Positions 43,640 through 54,101 of a DNA stretch of 64,000 bases are shown one piece after another. The stretch lies in assembly GCA_977006965.1 (NCBI GenBank), contig OZ345365.1, positions 868,001 through 932,000 on the forward strand, read 5' to 3'. The position numbers were made by a program, and so were the translations under genes. The notes beneath the pieces are model-generated. The model was not told the origin of the DNA. It ran no database searches and was given only the letters and a program-made list of their open reading frames with translations. This DNA comes from Phymatolithon calcareum (lineage: Eukaryota > Rhodophyta > Florideophyceae > Hapalidiales). Numbering within the stretch: position 1 is the stretch's first letter; the number at the start of each line of letters is the position of its first letter.

Positions 43640-43967
43640 TCCTCAAGTGTGTTCTGAAGTTCTGGCTTTAGGCCATGACTTGAAGTTTATGTTTGCAAAA
43701 TAGCAGTTCGACTGTGGAAATATTCAAATGTGCAAGGCGACACGTGCTTCGGAAAATCTGCGACTTGATCACACGGTGTGGCCTGTCGACAGGGCGCAGA
43801 GCGTTTTCGATGTTTTGTACAAGAGCGAGAATGCTTCTCAAATGAATGAGGAACATGCTAAGTTCGTCAGAATGTTGCATAATTTACAGACTTCCTTAAA
43901 AGAGAGTTCTCATAATAAGGGGAAAACCGTAGAGATGTTCAGGAGGGAGCTCGATGGGAAGAAATAA
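43640..43967 (+). pseudogene. Beta copy 4, C-terminal part
   Basis: Resumes the beta sequence at SEVLALGHDLKFMFAK with a stop in the KQQF motif (TAG for CAG at 43700-43702). It continues through ASENLRLDH and ends ...VEMFRRELDGKK like the other beta genes. It lies directly after the right terminal repeat of the KDZ element. Confidence 0.8.
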
Positions 43968-44056
43968 AAATCGGTTCTGTCTGTTCCAAATTTCTTCCGA
44001 TGCTACTAACGAAAAATCGTCCTATCATCGATTTTTTCGTGGCTAAATATTTTCCC

Positions 44057-45110
44057 AGTTACTAATTTTCATGTCTGTATCACTAAATTGAAGAAAAGCA
44101 CGTCAGTGTCACTAATTCTAAAAATCGCTCTTCTGTGACACTAAAACGAAGTCAATAAGACACAATTATGCTCTTTGGGAAAAGTTTCAGAAAACGTTTC
44201 TAAATATCAGTGCCGATCATGTGAATAGATTTTCGTTATACTACACACGTCAAATGCTGAACGTGAATGAATTTCTGAGTGCAGTCGTGATTACGGCCGC
44301 ATAGTGAGCCTGCTGTTGGTGCAGCTGTAGTACTGAACATGCCTCGGAACTTGGAGAAAGCACTCCGCGCTCCAACACAAAAGAGAGGGACACCCGAGAA
44401 ACCGGGAAATTGTAGCCGAAGTTTTCGCGACTGCTATCGATATGAAGCTGGTCGAGGTGTACGCTAACCACTGATACAGTTTGATGTCTTAAAACGCCTT
44501 AATTTAGCTGGAGCTTAAGATTTCATTGGGAATATTCTGCTGCAATAAACTGCAGGCCTTCAGTTTTATGGATCAGATCATTCCCAAGAAAAAAACTTGA
44601 TCTTATTGCATTAAGTTGAATGTTCAGAGTCATTAATCATGCCTGCGTTTTTGCGAAATCTTTGCCATTGACCATAGAACACTAGTGCAAAAGTTTGTCT
44701 TTGGTCCTCTTTCTCTACGTTATGGGCCAATTCGACTTTGTCGTGATTAGACCGTTACAAAGATAAACATTGCCACCCGATGAGTATCATATAGATTCTC
44801 AAAACGCTTCTGCACAACGCCTGGAGCTTGCCAAACAAGGACTCGGCACGGAGTATTACTTCTTGCCAAAGTTTTACAAGATGAATAGACTTTTTAATAT
44901 ATATTTCCCGAAAATTGTACATTTCTGGCTTCTTCTGTAATTTTTAGTGACATTGTCGATCCGTTTGGAAGATTAGTGACACTTAGTTGCCATTTTTTTT
45001 GAAAATAGTGACACCAAGAGACTGTTTTTCAGATTAGTGACACTGACTTGTCATTTTTGCAAAATAATGACAATGAAATGTAGTGACACATACGCGAGAA
45101 TTAGTGACAC
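44057..45110. mobile_element. Element with mirrored, spaced TGTCACTA repeats
   Basis: On the left, TGTCACTAA-type motifs occur at 44057, 44080, 44107 and (as TGACACTAAA) 44137. On the right the complementary (T)TAGTGACA motif recurs at 44944, 44975, 45007, 45036, 45063 (variant), 45082 and 45103. Spacing is about 20-32 bp. The two clusters are inverted relative to one another around about 0.8 kb with no recognised gene. Inverted subterminal arrays of a transposase-binding motif are typical of non-autonomous DNA transposons; the identity is inference. Confidence 0.55.
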
Positions 45111-45243
45111 TGAAGCCGCCGTCCTTCAAAGGGATGACACGGGTTGCAAACCATGTAAGATGCTCACTGTAGCTGGTCATCTCAATAATTGGGGCACACG
45201 GTGTGCCGCACACCACTCAGGGCGGAATCCATGTACTACCAAA

Positions 45244-45540
45244 CTACCAAAAAGTGATAGTCATCTCCCATGGGGAGGCCGGAGCACAGCTCTTTCCATT
45301 TAAAAAAAATCTGCCTTGGAACGGGAAAAAATTCCTGACTCTGCTCTTGTCTCTTTCCCGTGACGCAAAGGGGCACGCGTGACCGGACCGGTTATGATAG
45401 CCGGCCTGTATCAAATCTGCATTAATTCGCAAGATTTCTTCGAAATTCGACGAAAGCGCGGTTGAGTCTGGCATTTCGAGCTTGGTGAGTTCTCGATTCG
45501 CAGAGACCGAGGCGGGCACTTTCGCGATCGTGCCAGCCAT
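45244..45540 (-). CDS. Unrecognised ORF fragment
   Basis: 98 residues: MAGTIAKVPASVSANRELTK..., with an N-terminal half that could be helical and a basic, phenylalanine-rich end. No repeat partner in the window. Adjacent to a truncated LINE B-like piece on the same strand. Could be the start of a lost gene or chance. Confidence 0.2.
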   Translation of the reverse strand: MAGTIAKVPASVSANRELTKLEMPDSTALSSNFEEILRINADLIQAGYHNRSGHACPFASRERDKSRVRNFFPFQGRFFLNGKSCAPASPWEMTITFW

Positions 45541-45571
45541 TTCCGGTGAGATTATCGGCGAAATACGCGCT

Positions 45572-46183
45572 GCCTCTCAAGAGTAACAAGGCCGCTATTG
45601 CACGATTTTCTAAGCTAACGTAGTTTGACTATTCACTATATCCTTGATTCGTATTTCTCTACCAACAAGTGCTCTAGTGAGTCGCTTACATTCATATTCA
45701 ATTTCAGGATTGATATTGGATGAAGATAGAATGCGTTCGAGCGCGAAAAGTTCAATCACGGCCGTGAAAGCAAAGTATGCACGTAGTACTGATATTATCC
45801 AAAGATGTGCTCTGTTGAATATCCGCCGTAGTCATCGCAACCGTGTCGACCTTTCTCTTACGCGGAGAACCACCGATAGATTATTCGAATCAGTTGGTAT
45901 CTCGAGCGATCTGCCCCCTTCTTCCTTTGCCCATAACAAAGAACGAAAATAAATAATTTTATTTCTTTTCGTCACCCTTTCTTTGAAACTGAACCCTCCT
46001 CTGCTTTATCGAGAGCTTGCTGCCGGTCTTCATATTTCTTGAAGTACTATATATCCTTGGATGACTCTTTCATGTCTTTATCCCTCCCAGAATACTCATC
46101 TGCCTCATTGAGGCACTTCTTTTGTCTCACTGGACTCCCAGAAAACTTTTTTGCTTGATGTCTTCTCCTCATGGCTGGTACCA
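45572..46183 (-). mobile_element. LINE B-like 3' fragment, diverged
   Basis: The minus strand reads the last ~200 codons of the LINE B RT (from AMRRRHQAE towards the stop) with several frame breaks. The 3' tail is missing; the match stops inside the 3' UTR at 45572. Older than LINE B and B' by its divergence. Confidence 0.75.
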
Positions 46184-46400
46184 TGTGTCCCAACGTGATG
46201 AAAGTCGGCACCTTTCTTAGCACTCTACTGCACTCTAGATCTCGGTTCCTTAATCAGAATACTTGGTATGGCGTCCATGGCTCGGCCACGACATATTTAA
46301 CATTCTCGTCCTGCAAAAATTGAGGTTTATCGTGAAAAGTAAAATAATTTTTACTCTTGTGAGTCAGCTGCTTGCCCAGAACTTTGTCAGAACTCACCCG
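46184..46400. repeat. Repeat F/beta 3'-flank related segment
   Basis: 46186-46230 has the TACCATGTGTCCCAACGTGA block of repeat F (minus), and 46240-46356 matches 27770-27890 downstream of beta copy 3. Similarity stops at about 46356, where the DIRS-like element region begins. Confidence 0.55.
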
Positions 46401-46639
46401 TAGCGGGTTTACTGTAAAGGTTTCTTTCACGCTGACTTGCAATTGGAATGCCCAGCGGGCTAATCACGCACAAGCGTGTGATTCCCCAGTCCTCCAGACT
46501 CTAGCTACTGTATCCAGCAATGGAAGATCCCCCATCCCGCTCCGCGGCTCGTGTAGAGGGGCAGTCCTGTATTGAGATAATTGCGAGTGTGCATTTAAAC
46601 TCCTTTTTTTATCTCGTTAAAATTTCCACGCAAACGTTT

Positions 46640-47473
46640 GTCCGGTGAATCCAGTTGAGGCACACCCGCGCAGATTTGAAAATTCCTGCTGACTGTTTGG
46701 AAATAGGCACAAGTCCATTAACATAGCGCGGCCATTGTAGAGGTATCTTTGGGCCGATCGGAGTGCTTTCCAGCGACCAGTTGTTGCAATAGTTTGTGTT
46801 GAGACATAGTTGCAGTATCGTGAAGAGCCCCACCGATGCGTGCGGAATGAGTGGTAAAACGTAGGCGCCCAAGCCCGAACACTTCCGTTGCACCTTTCAT
46901 GCCTTGGAAGTAAGCATTGTATGTCACGCCGAAGGCTGACCGGCTGGCGAGGTCATAACGCCAGTATGTTCTCATGAGCAAAATGACGTCGGGGTCGTGT
47001 ATTAGAGCGAATTGGTCTCCGCCCGTTTTTGCGTCCTCGATGTTAATGCCAGCGGCATCTTTTCTGTTTCCTGCGAGGAGAATATCTCCTGGCGTCGCGA
47101 TGTCCAAGGGTGCACAGCCAACAACCTCAGATGGACGTAAGTACGCCGCCCATGATACTGCCATCGTTACTGCAATCCCCAGGTTGCCTGTCTTCACCAG
47201 CTGGTTATCGATGGCCAACATTACTGGCTTTGTCATCGGTTCTGCTGATTTCGGCGGTATACACTTCTTTCATCGACGTATGCACTTCCTTGACAGCGGT
47301 AGCCTGTCTTTCAACTCGCCAAACTGTAGTACGAGCCCCGCAAATGTGTTGAACATCTTTTGGCATTCGCCTGGGGTCGGTTTGGCATTGAAATTGCCCT
47401 GAATGTGATGTGAAAGGTGACCATCTATCTTCTCAACGTCCCAACGTAAGCCATGGAGGTACGAAAGGAACAT
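46640..47473 (-). pseudogene. Tyrosine recombinase of DIRS-like element
   Basis: The N-terminal part is at 47473-47270 and the catalytic part at 47236-46718. AAYLRPSEVVG holds the first catalytic Arg, and TTHSARIGGAL the H-x-x-R pair. A stop at 46718 precedes a shifted frame reading RYVNGLVP, a candidate for the catalytic Tyr. A stop also separates the N-terminal and catalytic parts near 47260. The enzyme would integrate a circular cDNA; this copy is frameshifted. Confidence 0.75.
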
Positions 47474-47822
47474 TTTTACCGCCTCTGCGTACTTGAAAGC
47501 TGTGGAATGCTTAATAGTACATAAAATTAGAGGGAAGTTTCGCAGAACACTGAGTGGTCCAAACTGAGGCCTTAAAGTGCTTGAATTGGACTTTCCGCTG
47601 GGCTTAACGGTATTTTCTTTACTAATATGGGCTCCTACCCTTCTTGCAGGGGTCTTTCATGATGTCGCAAAGCTTTTAAAAGGGCTACGTCGTCTTCGAG
47701 AATTGATTCGAGCGAAGTAGCTGTGGCCAGGCTTAGTTGGGCATTCTTTCGCGGCGGATGACTGGACTCCAGTGCTGAGACGCCGACGTGAGAAATAGAG
47801 TGCGTGGGCTCGTTGAAGATAG

Positions 47823-48233
47823 CTACAAAGGTCGCGACGGTCCGTGTGCTGGACTGAGTTCGGTTGGAACGTGGCAAAGCATAACCTTTACGTCGTGTGA
47901 TATTAATACCGCCGCCGCCTTGCGGCACGGGAGCGAGGGGTCGGGTTTTGACGATCTTCCTTTCGTGAACGCGGCGAATGTTACTAGGGAGTCCGAGAGA
48001 ACGAGAACGCGATGTCGGATGACGGGGTGTGACACGATCCATTCGTATGCCAAAACGGCCGAGGTAGCCTCGAGCTTATTGATATGGCCTTTCGACTTCC
48101 ACAGATGAGCGAAACCTGTAGTCCACTCCCTTAATTCAACGAAATACTGAATGTCTTGCCGGTAGGAACACACGGTGTAGTAGTATGGATGGGTGGCCCT
48201 GAGGCCTTGCTTTTCCCCACCATTACAGCCCAC
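47823..48233 (-). pseudogene. RNase H domain of DIRS-like element
   Basis: KGHINKLEATSAVLAY, RVLVLSDSLVTFAAFTKGRSS and VPTELSPAHGPSR match DIRS-type RNase H (HIN.LE, D-S with KGRSS, and the final N/S-PAD.PSR region). The first catalytic Asp should lie upstream of the open part, at or beyond the Ty3 junction. Followed by 47500-47820 in broken frames before the recombinase. Confidence 0.75.
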
Positions 48234-48793
48234 ATGGGCTTACACGCTGTGCCCTCGACTCCGTCGTCCCCTCCGTTTAGGTTTATTTCTAGTATGATAA
48301 GACCGATTTGGTAATATATGGCGGGCTTTCGGCCGCCGGCCCTCAGTAAAAGGGGCAACCCGTGTTTGGTCCAGATCGACCGTCTTCAGTTCCAACCTTC
48401 GCGGACCTTTCGCCTCAGGGAAGGCCCCGCGTACGACCTCGACTCTACGCCGTCGGTCGAGCCTCGGTCCTAGGACCCTCGCCCCTGTGTCTGCGCACGG
48501 ACGTTTGTGTCCTCTTGCGATTGGACCCCAAGTCCGTGTGTGTGTTTTGTTGTTTTCTCTGCCACTATCCTCCATCGGGAGAGACCAATCGCTGGAGCCT
48601 TGCACGGCCTCTACGGCCAACCGTTCCCGGACTACTTAGAGGCGTCGATCCGCCGATTTACGCTACCACAAGTGGTCTCCCGACCTAGAACGGTTCGCAA
48701 CTGCTCGCGATCCTTCGGCAGATCTGCCTTACCAAGACCCCAAGCACTGGGGGAAAACAAGGAACGCAGATCTCCACAATCTTGCTAGCCAAC

Positions 48794-51240
48794 ATGACCG
48801 ACGAGGGTCCCCGAGCTCGCTCCACCCGAGCTTCTCAGCTGCGGGCTAAAGAGATCGAGGCTCGGTACGGCCGATCAGCCGATACACCCACTTCGGCCCC
48901 TGTTCGGCCAGCTTCGGTGCCGCGTGGCGCCCTTGACGACGAAGACGATTCGTCCATGTGGACGGCCCCCGGCAACTTTGACCCTACGCTCGTTGGGCCG
49001 CGATCGGAGCCGGTGGAGACATCCGCCAGTGCTCCGGCCGACCGTCCAGGCCTGAGGGCATCTCAAGATGCCCCTCGGGGCGATGAAGGCGCCACCGCCC
49101 AAGTAAGCGCCATCGTCCCCCGAAATTCAAATCGTGATCAGTCGGACACCGAAGTCCCCCGATCGGAGCTGGATGCAGCTCGGGGAAGGATCGGGAAGGC
49201 CGAGTCCAAGATGGTCGCTCCCGGGAATCCCGATGACCTGGTGGCCGCGATCGCGCAACTTTCTTCCCAAATGAGGGAGCTTCCGTCGACGATCGAAGAG
49301 ACGGTCAATGCGGCGATCGACGCCAAGCTGTCCGAGGCAATCCAAGGCCGCTCTGCAGTTATCCAAGAAAATATCATGCAATCCATGACCTTGGAGCTCG
49401 AAGGACGCCTCGCTGAGCGAACGACTCATTTCGCCACTCATGACGCAGTCGCGTCTGTTGACGGGCGGGTCGCCGCCGTACAGGCCGAACTGGCTGCGTT
49501 CAAAGATCAAGTCGAAACACGTCGCCTCTACAAGGCGGAACCGCCGTCTGGGACGAGACGCCGTTACACCGATGACGACCAGAGAACGGTCATTAATGAG
49601 CCCAACCAGTTTTCGCTCCAAATGGAGCTCGGGTCGCGTGACGGCTCTCAAAGCTCATCGGAGGACTCCTCCTCGTCGGGGTCCGGTTCCCGGTCGGACG
49701 GAAGCAGCTCCATAGGGAAGCGCGGCGAATCTATAGACCGTCGGTACCCTCGCCGGAGGGCGCGTAGTGCTAAGAGAAGGACACATCGAGCCCACCGAGA
49801 AAGGGGCGAGGAGACTAAACGTTCATCGAGGGGCAAAGGCCCCAAGTACCGCGGCCTCAAGGAGCTCAAGTGCTCTCACGAGAGCTTTAATGAGGCCCTT
49901 TCTTATCGGCGATACCGCCTCTTGAACACCAGCCAACGCTCCGGGGCCAAGGTTTCGGCCATGATTGGTCAGTTCCAGAGGCTTACACGCCATGCTATGG
50001 AGAGCCACACTTTTTCGGGTGAGCGACCCATCGAGGTCCTCCAATTCCTCTCCGCGTTCAAGACCACGTGCGATGACAATGATATTCCCGAAGGCGCAGC
50101 AGTCCGCCTGATGTCGAAATACCTGACCGGAGGGGCCAGGCGACAATTCGACTCTTACAACGGCCTTGGCACATCTCGCCTCAAAGGATTCTCGTCGTAT
50201 CCGGAGGCGGTCCAACACCTTCTCAAGGCGTTTGCGACCGAGGAGGTCATTATCGCCGCCGTGGCCGAGTTTGACGGCTTGTCGCAGGGGAACAAGGAGA
50301 ATGAGCGAGCATTTGGACTACGGCTCCGTGACTCTGCGCGCCAATGCGGAAACGTGTTCTCGGAGAACCAGCTGATCACTCGATTTATCCTCGGGATGCA
50401 CGCAGACATCAGGCCGGTCATCCTGAGCAACAAGGTGCTGTGGGAGGGGTGTCTTTCGACGAGTTCGTCAGACGTGCGCAGGCCCTTGGGGACTCACACC
50501 GCGCCCTCCTCGGGAAACGCACGCGGCCTGGCCAGGCCATGGCGATCTGGCCCCAAGACGATCCAGCCCACTCGCAATTTTACTGCGGAGAGGCCCGTCA
50601 GCTAGGGCCGGACCAGCCGTTGTTCGCTGTTGGGCAGACGCCACGACACGATTGCTGCCCCGATGACCCGTCGGTCGATACTCGTTACGACCAAGTGTTC
50701 CCAGCGGGCTGCCATGAAGCCCATTTGGTCAGTCGAGATCCTAACCCCCCAAGGTTTCGACAACCTCAACGGAAGGGGGCACCAGACCGTTCACCGGTCG
50801 TCGGCGCGCAGGTGTCGTCGGCAACGAAGCCTGCTCGTCCAGGGTGGGTGAATCCTCCACAAGCCCAGGTCGACGTCTGCTACTGCTGCCTTGGCATAGG
50901 ACACCGACGCCCGCATTGCCCCCATCGGGACCGTCCGGCTCAAGACCCGAACTTCGCCGTCCTCCGGGCTGAGAACTTCAAATTCCTGCAACCGCACCAG
51001 CAGCAGGAGATGCGCCGCATAGGCGCTGCACCAACGGTGACCGCGGGACTAGAGAGGATTGGAGACGTGCTGGTCGCGAATCCGAACGAGACAGGCCCCA
51101 TAGTATTCCCACGGCCTATGGGTCCTCCAGGTGGTCTACGGCAAGCACAGCGCCCGGCACAAGGAGTCGCCATGGTGGAGAACGAACAAAGGCGTGTACC
51201 CGCCGAGAGCTCGGAATCGAACTTCCCCCAGGAAAACTGA
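48794..51240 (+). pseudogene. Ty3-type Gag with one frameshift
   Basis: ATG 48794. The N-terminal half is disordered and charged with a predicted coiled stretch (about residues 110-230). A Ser/Arg-rich basic region follows, then a capsid-like block (FSGERPIEVLQFLSAF ... RLRDSARQCG). Near 50440, at GGGAGGGG, the frame changes, and the second frame (open from 50344) carries the zinc knuckle CYCCLGIGHRRPHC (CX2CX4HX4C) and runs to TGA 51238-51240. The frameshift looks like a 1-nt indel in a G run, though programmed slippage is not excluded. Confidence 0.75.
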
Positions 51241-53882
51241 TGGGGGGGATGCGCCGTGAGCCCTTGAGGCCACCGCGCAAGCCCCCGAATGAAGGAGTCT
51301 CGACTCCGGTTATCCTGTCCCGGCCATTTGGTCTCCCGACCTGGCTGTCCGCCTCGCAGTACCATCTGTCTCAGGTGTGCTTCCTTTCGGCACACAATTA
51401 CAAGATAGAGGCCTCCATAGGTCCCGATTCACGGTCCTTACGACCAATGCTCACGGTGTTGGACACCGGAGCCGGGCATAACTTGGTCCGCGCGGACCTC
51501 CTTCCACCGGCGGTACTCGCCTTGTGTGACGACAGCCGTGATATCGTCAACTTGGCGTCTGCTTCAAATCACCGCCTGGATACCATGGGTATTGTGACCT
51601 TAACAGTCAAGGTCGCGTCGTACTCCGTGCGACAACCATTCGTTGTCGTACGGCAACTCGGAGCCGATGCCCTCTTGGGCTGCACGTTCATCGACAGACA
51701 CGTGAATCAAGTGCGGCCTCGGGGAAAACTAATCGAGTTGGAGGATGGAACAAGGGTTACGATCAAGTGCCGCCCCCAAAGGGTCCCAAGCGACCGGTCA
51801 ACATCAGAGACCCCATTCGTGAGAGACGGTCCCTCGCCGTCTGCAAAAGTGCGAGTAGCACGTCGAACGGTTATTCCGGCAGGGACCGAAGCGACTGTTG
51901 AGGTAGTATGCGGCGCCTCCAGCACCAGAGTCCTTGCCCAGGCTCCGCATTTGTACTTGAAGAAGCGAGTTAGTGTGGCCAACGGCCTAGTTGACGTTAA
52001 ACCGCTCGTGCCTTTTAGGATCTTGGTCGCCAACTTTTCGCCCGCGGATGTGACTCTCGCGAAACACGAAATCTTGGCTTTGGCGCTACCGGCCCCGACG
52101 AAAATATTCACGGTCAATATTGACCCTCAGCAACCGGAACCCGCAGTACCTGTGCGTCCTGGCCTCGCACAGGCCTTACCTGATGACGAAGCCCAGGCCA
52201 GATTCGCGGCACGGGTCCCGGAGTCGCCCGCCGCGCGCGAGTGGGTGACGGTGGATGACGTTAGCTTGGACCACCTGTCGGGCGACGAACAAGCCCAAGT
52301 CCGCGATATGCTTTGCGAGCTCGAGGACATGTGGCAGGGCCATCTGGGAACCGTGAAGGTCACCGAACACCGAATCGATCTTCAGGATGGTGCTCGACCA
52401 GTGCGACTGCCGCCCCACCGCGCGGGGCATAAGGCCCGGGAGGTCGAGAAGACCGAAGTGGAGGAAATGTTGCGCTTGGATGTCGTCGAGCCCGCAGCGT
52501 CGGAGTGGTCCTCCCCGGTTGTCATTGTCCCTAAACCGGACGGACGGTGGCGCTTCTGCGTGGATTACCGGCGCCTGAACGCCCTGTCCATGAAGGACTC
52601 GTATCCTCTGCCGCGTATGGATGAGTGCATCAACTCCCTGGGCGACGCCAAGTTCTTCACGACTGTGGACTGCAACTGGGGGTTCTGGCAGATCCCCATT
52701 CGCGACGAAGACCGCGACAAAACGACATTTACCTGTCACAGCGGAACCTTCCGATTCAAGAAAATGCCCTTCGGCCTGACCAATGCCCCGGCCACGTTCC
52801 AACGCACCATGGACATAATTCTCGCTCGCTTTAAATGGCAGTCGTGCCTGGTGTACATCGACGACATCATTGTCTTTTCGTCTTCATTCGACGACCACCT
52901 GCGTCACGTCAAGGAGATACTGTGCGCGTTGAAAGCGGCCGGACTGTCACTGAAGCTGAAGAAGTGCACCTTCTTTGACCGGTCGGTCAACTACTTGGGC
53001 CATACAATCCGGCCAGGCCTTCTTGAGGTGGCGAACCGCAACACCGACGCCATCCAAGGGTTCAAAGTCCCGACTAGCCAGACGGAGCTCCGCTCTTTCC
53101 TTGGACTTTGCAACGTCTACCGACGTTTCATTCCAAACTTTGCACGTGTAGCAGCGCCGCTCACGGAGCTCTTAAAGAAGGAGCAGGGGGCCTCGCTCCC
53201 CGTGTTTGACGATCGCCGCTTGGCCGCATTTGGCCTCTTGAAGAAAGCATTAGCTTCCCCGCCCGTTCTGCGGCTGCCCCGTCGAGGTTTGCGCTACTCG
53301 GTCGATACAGATGCCTGCGACCATCAGATTGGCTGTGTGCTCTTTCAATCACACGAAGACGGTAAGCGATATCCGCTGGGCGTCTGGAGTCGACAACTCC
53401 GACCGGCAGAGAAAAACTACTCTGCAGGCGAGAAGGAATGCCTGGCCATCATATGGGCCGTACAGATCCTCCAACCGTACCTCCAACTGGAGGAGTTTGA
53501 TCTGTTTACCGATCATCAGGCGCTCCGCTGGATCTTCAGCCTCGCCGATGGGTCAAATCGCCTCGCACGTTGGCGCCTCGTTTTGATGGGGCATCGCTTC
53601 AAGGTGCATTACAAGAAAAGCGCCGAGAATACGATCGCCGACACGATCTCGCGTTTACCCACGTACGGCGATTGTCCATTCGGACCAGATCTAGACATTC
53701 CCTGCCTAGCAGTTGAAACCGCGACCGGAAAGGGGCAAACATGTGACCCACTTGATCAAGACGACTTCGAATGGGTGGAGGACTTCTACTCCTTCGCAGA
53801 AGACTTGGCCCCACCAGCTTTTCTGGTTGCGACGGTCGTCGAAGCAACGGACCACAGCCCAATCTCGATTGGAGAGAAATAA
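51240..53882 (+). CDS. Ty3-type Pol: protease, reverse transcriptase, RNase H
   Basis: 880 residues, ATG overlapping the Gag stop (TGATG). Protease LDTGAGHNLV lies at about residue 75, with the flap region downstream. The RT carries YPLPRMDECI, TTVDCNWGFWQIPI (motif A), FGLTNAPATFQ (motif B) and VYIDDIIVFS (YxDD active site). The RNase H has YSVDTDACDHQIGCVLFQ, AGEKECLAIIWAV, FDLFTDHQALRWIF and ENTIADTISRLP. The frame is wholly open, so the copy is recent or was under selection, yet it ends about 40 residues after RNase H with no integrase. Confidence 0.9.
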   Translation: MGGMRREPLRPPRKPPNEGVSTPVILSRPFGLPTWLSASQYHLSQVCFLSAHNYKIEASIGPDSRSLRPMLTVLDTGAGHNLVRADLLPPAVLALCDDSRDIVNLASASNHRLDTMGIVTLTVKVASYSVRQPFVVVRQLGADALLGCTFIDRHVNQVRPRGKLIELEDGTRVTIKCRPQRVPSDRSTSETPFVRDGPSPSAKVRVARRTVIPAGTEATVEVVCGASSTRVLAQAPHLYLKKRVSVANGLVDVKPLVPFRILVANFSPADVTLAKHEILALALPAPTKIFTVNIDPQQPEPAVPVRPGLAQALPDDEAQARFAARVPESPAAREWVTVDDVSLDHLSGDEQAQVRDMLCELEDMWQGHLGTVKVTEHRIDLQDGARPVRLPPHRAGHKAREVEKTEVEEMLRLDVVEPAASEWSSPVVIVPKPDGRWRFCVDYRRLNALSMKDSYPLPRMDECINSLGDAKFFTTVDCNWGFWQIPIRDEDRDKTTFTCHSGTFRFKKMPFGLTNAPATFQRTMDIILARFKWQSCLVYIDDIIVFSSSFDDHLRHVKEILCALKAAGLSLKLKKCTFFDRSVNYLGHTIRPGLLEVANRNTDAIQGFKVPTSQTELRSFLGLCNVYRRFIPNFARVAAPLTELLKKEQGASLPVFDDRRLAAFGLLKKALASPPVLRLPRRGLRYSVDTDACDHQIGCVLFQSHEDGKRYPLGVWSRQLRPAEKNYSAGEKECLAIIWAVQILQPYLQLEEFDLFTDHQALRWIFSLADGSNRLARWRLVLMGHRFKVHYKKSAENTIADTISRLPTYGDCPFGPDLDIPCLAVETATGKGQTCDPLDQDDFEWVEDFYSFAEDLAPPAFLVATVVEATDHSPISIGEK

Positions 53883-53883
53883 G

Positions 53884-54100
53884 AGATTGTAAAGAACCAG
53901 GTAGGTCCCCAAACGCAATGCTTGCCAGAGGGAACAGTTGGGAACATACTCAGGAAGGCTGATATTGTGAAACATGTTTTCCAAATCAAGGTAGAAGCCG
54001 GAGAGAGAGGCATCCTTGCTGGTTCGTATGCACTGGAATAGATCGGGCGAAGGCAGATCAACCGGCGATGGTTCAGCAAAGAGTGCATTCTGAACGCGCG
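53884..54100 (-). pseudogene. DIRS-like RT, first conserved block
   Basis: The minus strand reads GFYLDLENMFHNISLPEY and then LGTYLVLYNL, the motif A region and the approach to the LPFGL block of DIRS RTs. The similarity stops exactly where the Ty3 segment begins. The remainder of the RT, including YxDD, is absent from the window. Confidence 0.6.
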
Positions 54101-54101
54101 G

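Larger units (their letters stand above)
48240..53883 (+). mobile_element. Ty3-type gag-pol segment, integrase missing
   Basis: A markedly GC-rich block unlike its surroundings: leader, Gag, protease, RT and RNase H on the plus strand, opposite to the DIRS element. It stops one base after the pol stop codon, at sequence that reads DIRS RT on the minus strand. No integrase and no 3' LTR exist. A leader of about 0.5 kb precedes Gag and may include LTR sequence (TATATGG-type box near 48312), but no second LTR copy is available to prove it. Confidence 0.8.

Noticed and set aside
44057-45110. CRISPR-like regular repeats
   Set aside because: The repeat is only 8-10 bp, the spacing varies, the two halves are inverted, and the DNA is eukaryotic.
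48875-53984. Many minus-strand ORFs opposite the Ty3 gag-pol
   Set aside because: They are shadows produced by the GC-rich codon bias of the plus-strand genes. Only the piece beyond 53884 has independent support, as DIRS RT.
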